Positions 63,828-64,000 of a stretch of DNA of 64,000 nt are shown piece after piece. Both the position numbers and the translations under genes were made by a program. Origin of the DNA: Torymus aiolomorphi (Eukaryota; Arthropoda; Insecta; Hymenoptera; Torymidae); contig CM070874.1 of NCBI GenBank assembly GCA_036365515.1, positions 63,879,583 to 63,943,582 of the forward strand, in the 5' to 3' direction. Below the pieces are notes generated by a model. It searched no databases. It was not told where the DNA came from and saw nothing but the letters and a program-made list of their open reading frames with translations. Positions within the stretch are counted from its first letter, which is position 1. Each line of letters starts with the position of its first letter.

Positions 63828-64000
63828 CTGGTACGACGTGCCCGGTGCCACCCGTATGCCGTCATCGTGCTGTCACGCATGCGATCACGCAACCTTGCTT
63901 CATGCGTGCCGTCAATGTATATTATATATTGACGTCAATATAGAATATCTCTAGAGACATTCTAGTTCTAGTTCTAGTTATTTTATTGGCTTTGCGTACT
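63828..64000. other. Window end, unassigned
   Basis: Contains a TGACGTCA (CRE-type palindrome) near 63930, a TTCTAG tandem near 63959-63980 and no supported exon. Confidence 0.4.

Noticed and set aside
62196..63954. Shared frames starting MGGVLPAAHQLF
   Set aside because: Same explanation: opposite arms of an inverted-repeat element, stop-free by chance, no domain.

Overview
The window is eukaryotic nuclear DNA, almost certainly from an insect. Three spliced or intron-bearing protein genes are supported. Their exons are bounded by GT/AG sites that keep frame exactly, and the surrounding DNA is AT-rich with sharply bounded CpG-rich blocks, microsatellites and many short inverted-repeat transposons. 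The rich CpG blocks and the repeat style suggest a hymenopteran (perhaps a parasitoid wasp), but that is inference. There is no operon, CRISPR array, phage or other prokaryotic feature.

Layout. Positions 1-17.4 kb hold no gene I can support: alternating AT-rich DNA and CpG-rich blocks that could be promoter, enhancer or untranslated sequence of the next gene, plus several hairpin-type elements. From 17.46 to 39.14 kb on the + strand lies a 14-exon discoidin domain receptor (DDR) gene. The exons sum to 2856 nt and encode 951 residues: signal peptide, discoidin domain, discoidin-like domain, N-glycosylation-rich stalk, one transmembrane helix, long juxtamembrane region and a tyrosine-kinase-like domain. 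The kinase-like domain has lost the beta-3 lysine, the HRD arginine and the Phe-Gly of DFG, so it is probably a pseudokinase receptor. About 5 kb of low-repeat DNA follows its stop and may be a long 3' UTR.

Positions 44.3-54.4 kb are AT-rich and repeat-dense: a transposon copy carrying a tRNA-like segment, a duplicated noncoding module, and a 2.1 kb foldback element with 710 bp arms. From 55.14 to 58.81 kb (+) is a 9-exon MOSPD2 gene (499 residues; CRAL-TRIO domain, MSP domain, C-terminal membrane anchor), an ER contact-site tether. It converges on a cytosolic aspartyl-tRNA synthetase gene on the - strand (coding 60294-61880, 528 residues, intronless coding region with one 5' UTR intron). A second long inverted-repeat element with tRNA-like segments in both arms starts just upstream of that gene.

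The three genes do unrelated jobs (matrix sensing, organelle contact and lipid handling, translation). The most unusual content is the pseudokinase DDR and the set of foldback elements. Several of these are built from one short degenerate motif repeated in both orientations, including an array with an exact 10 bp period.
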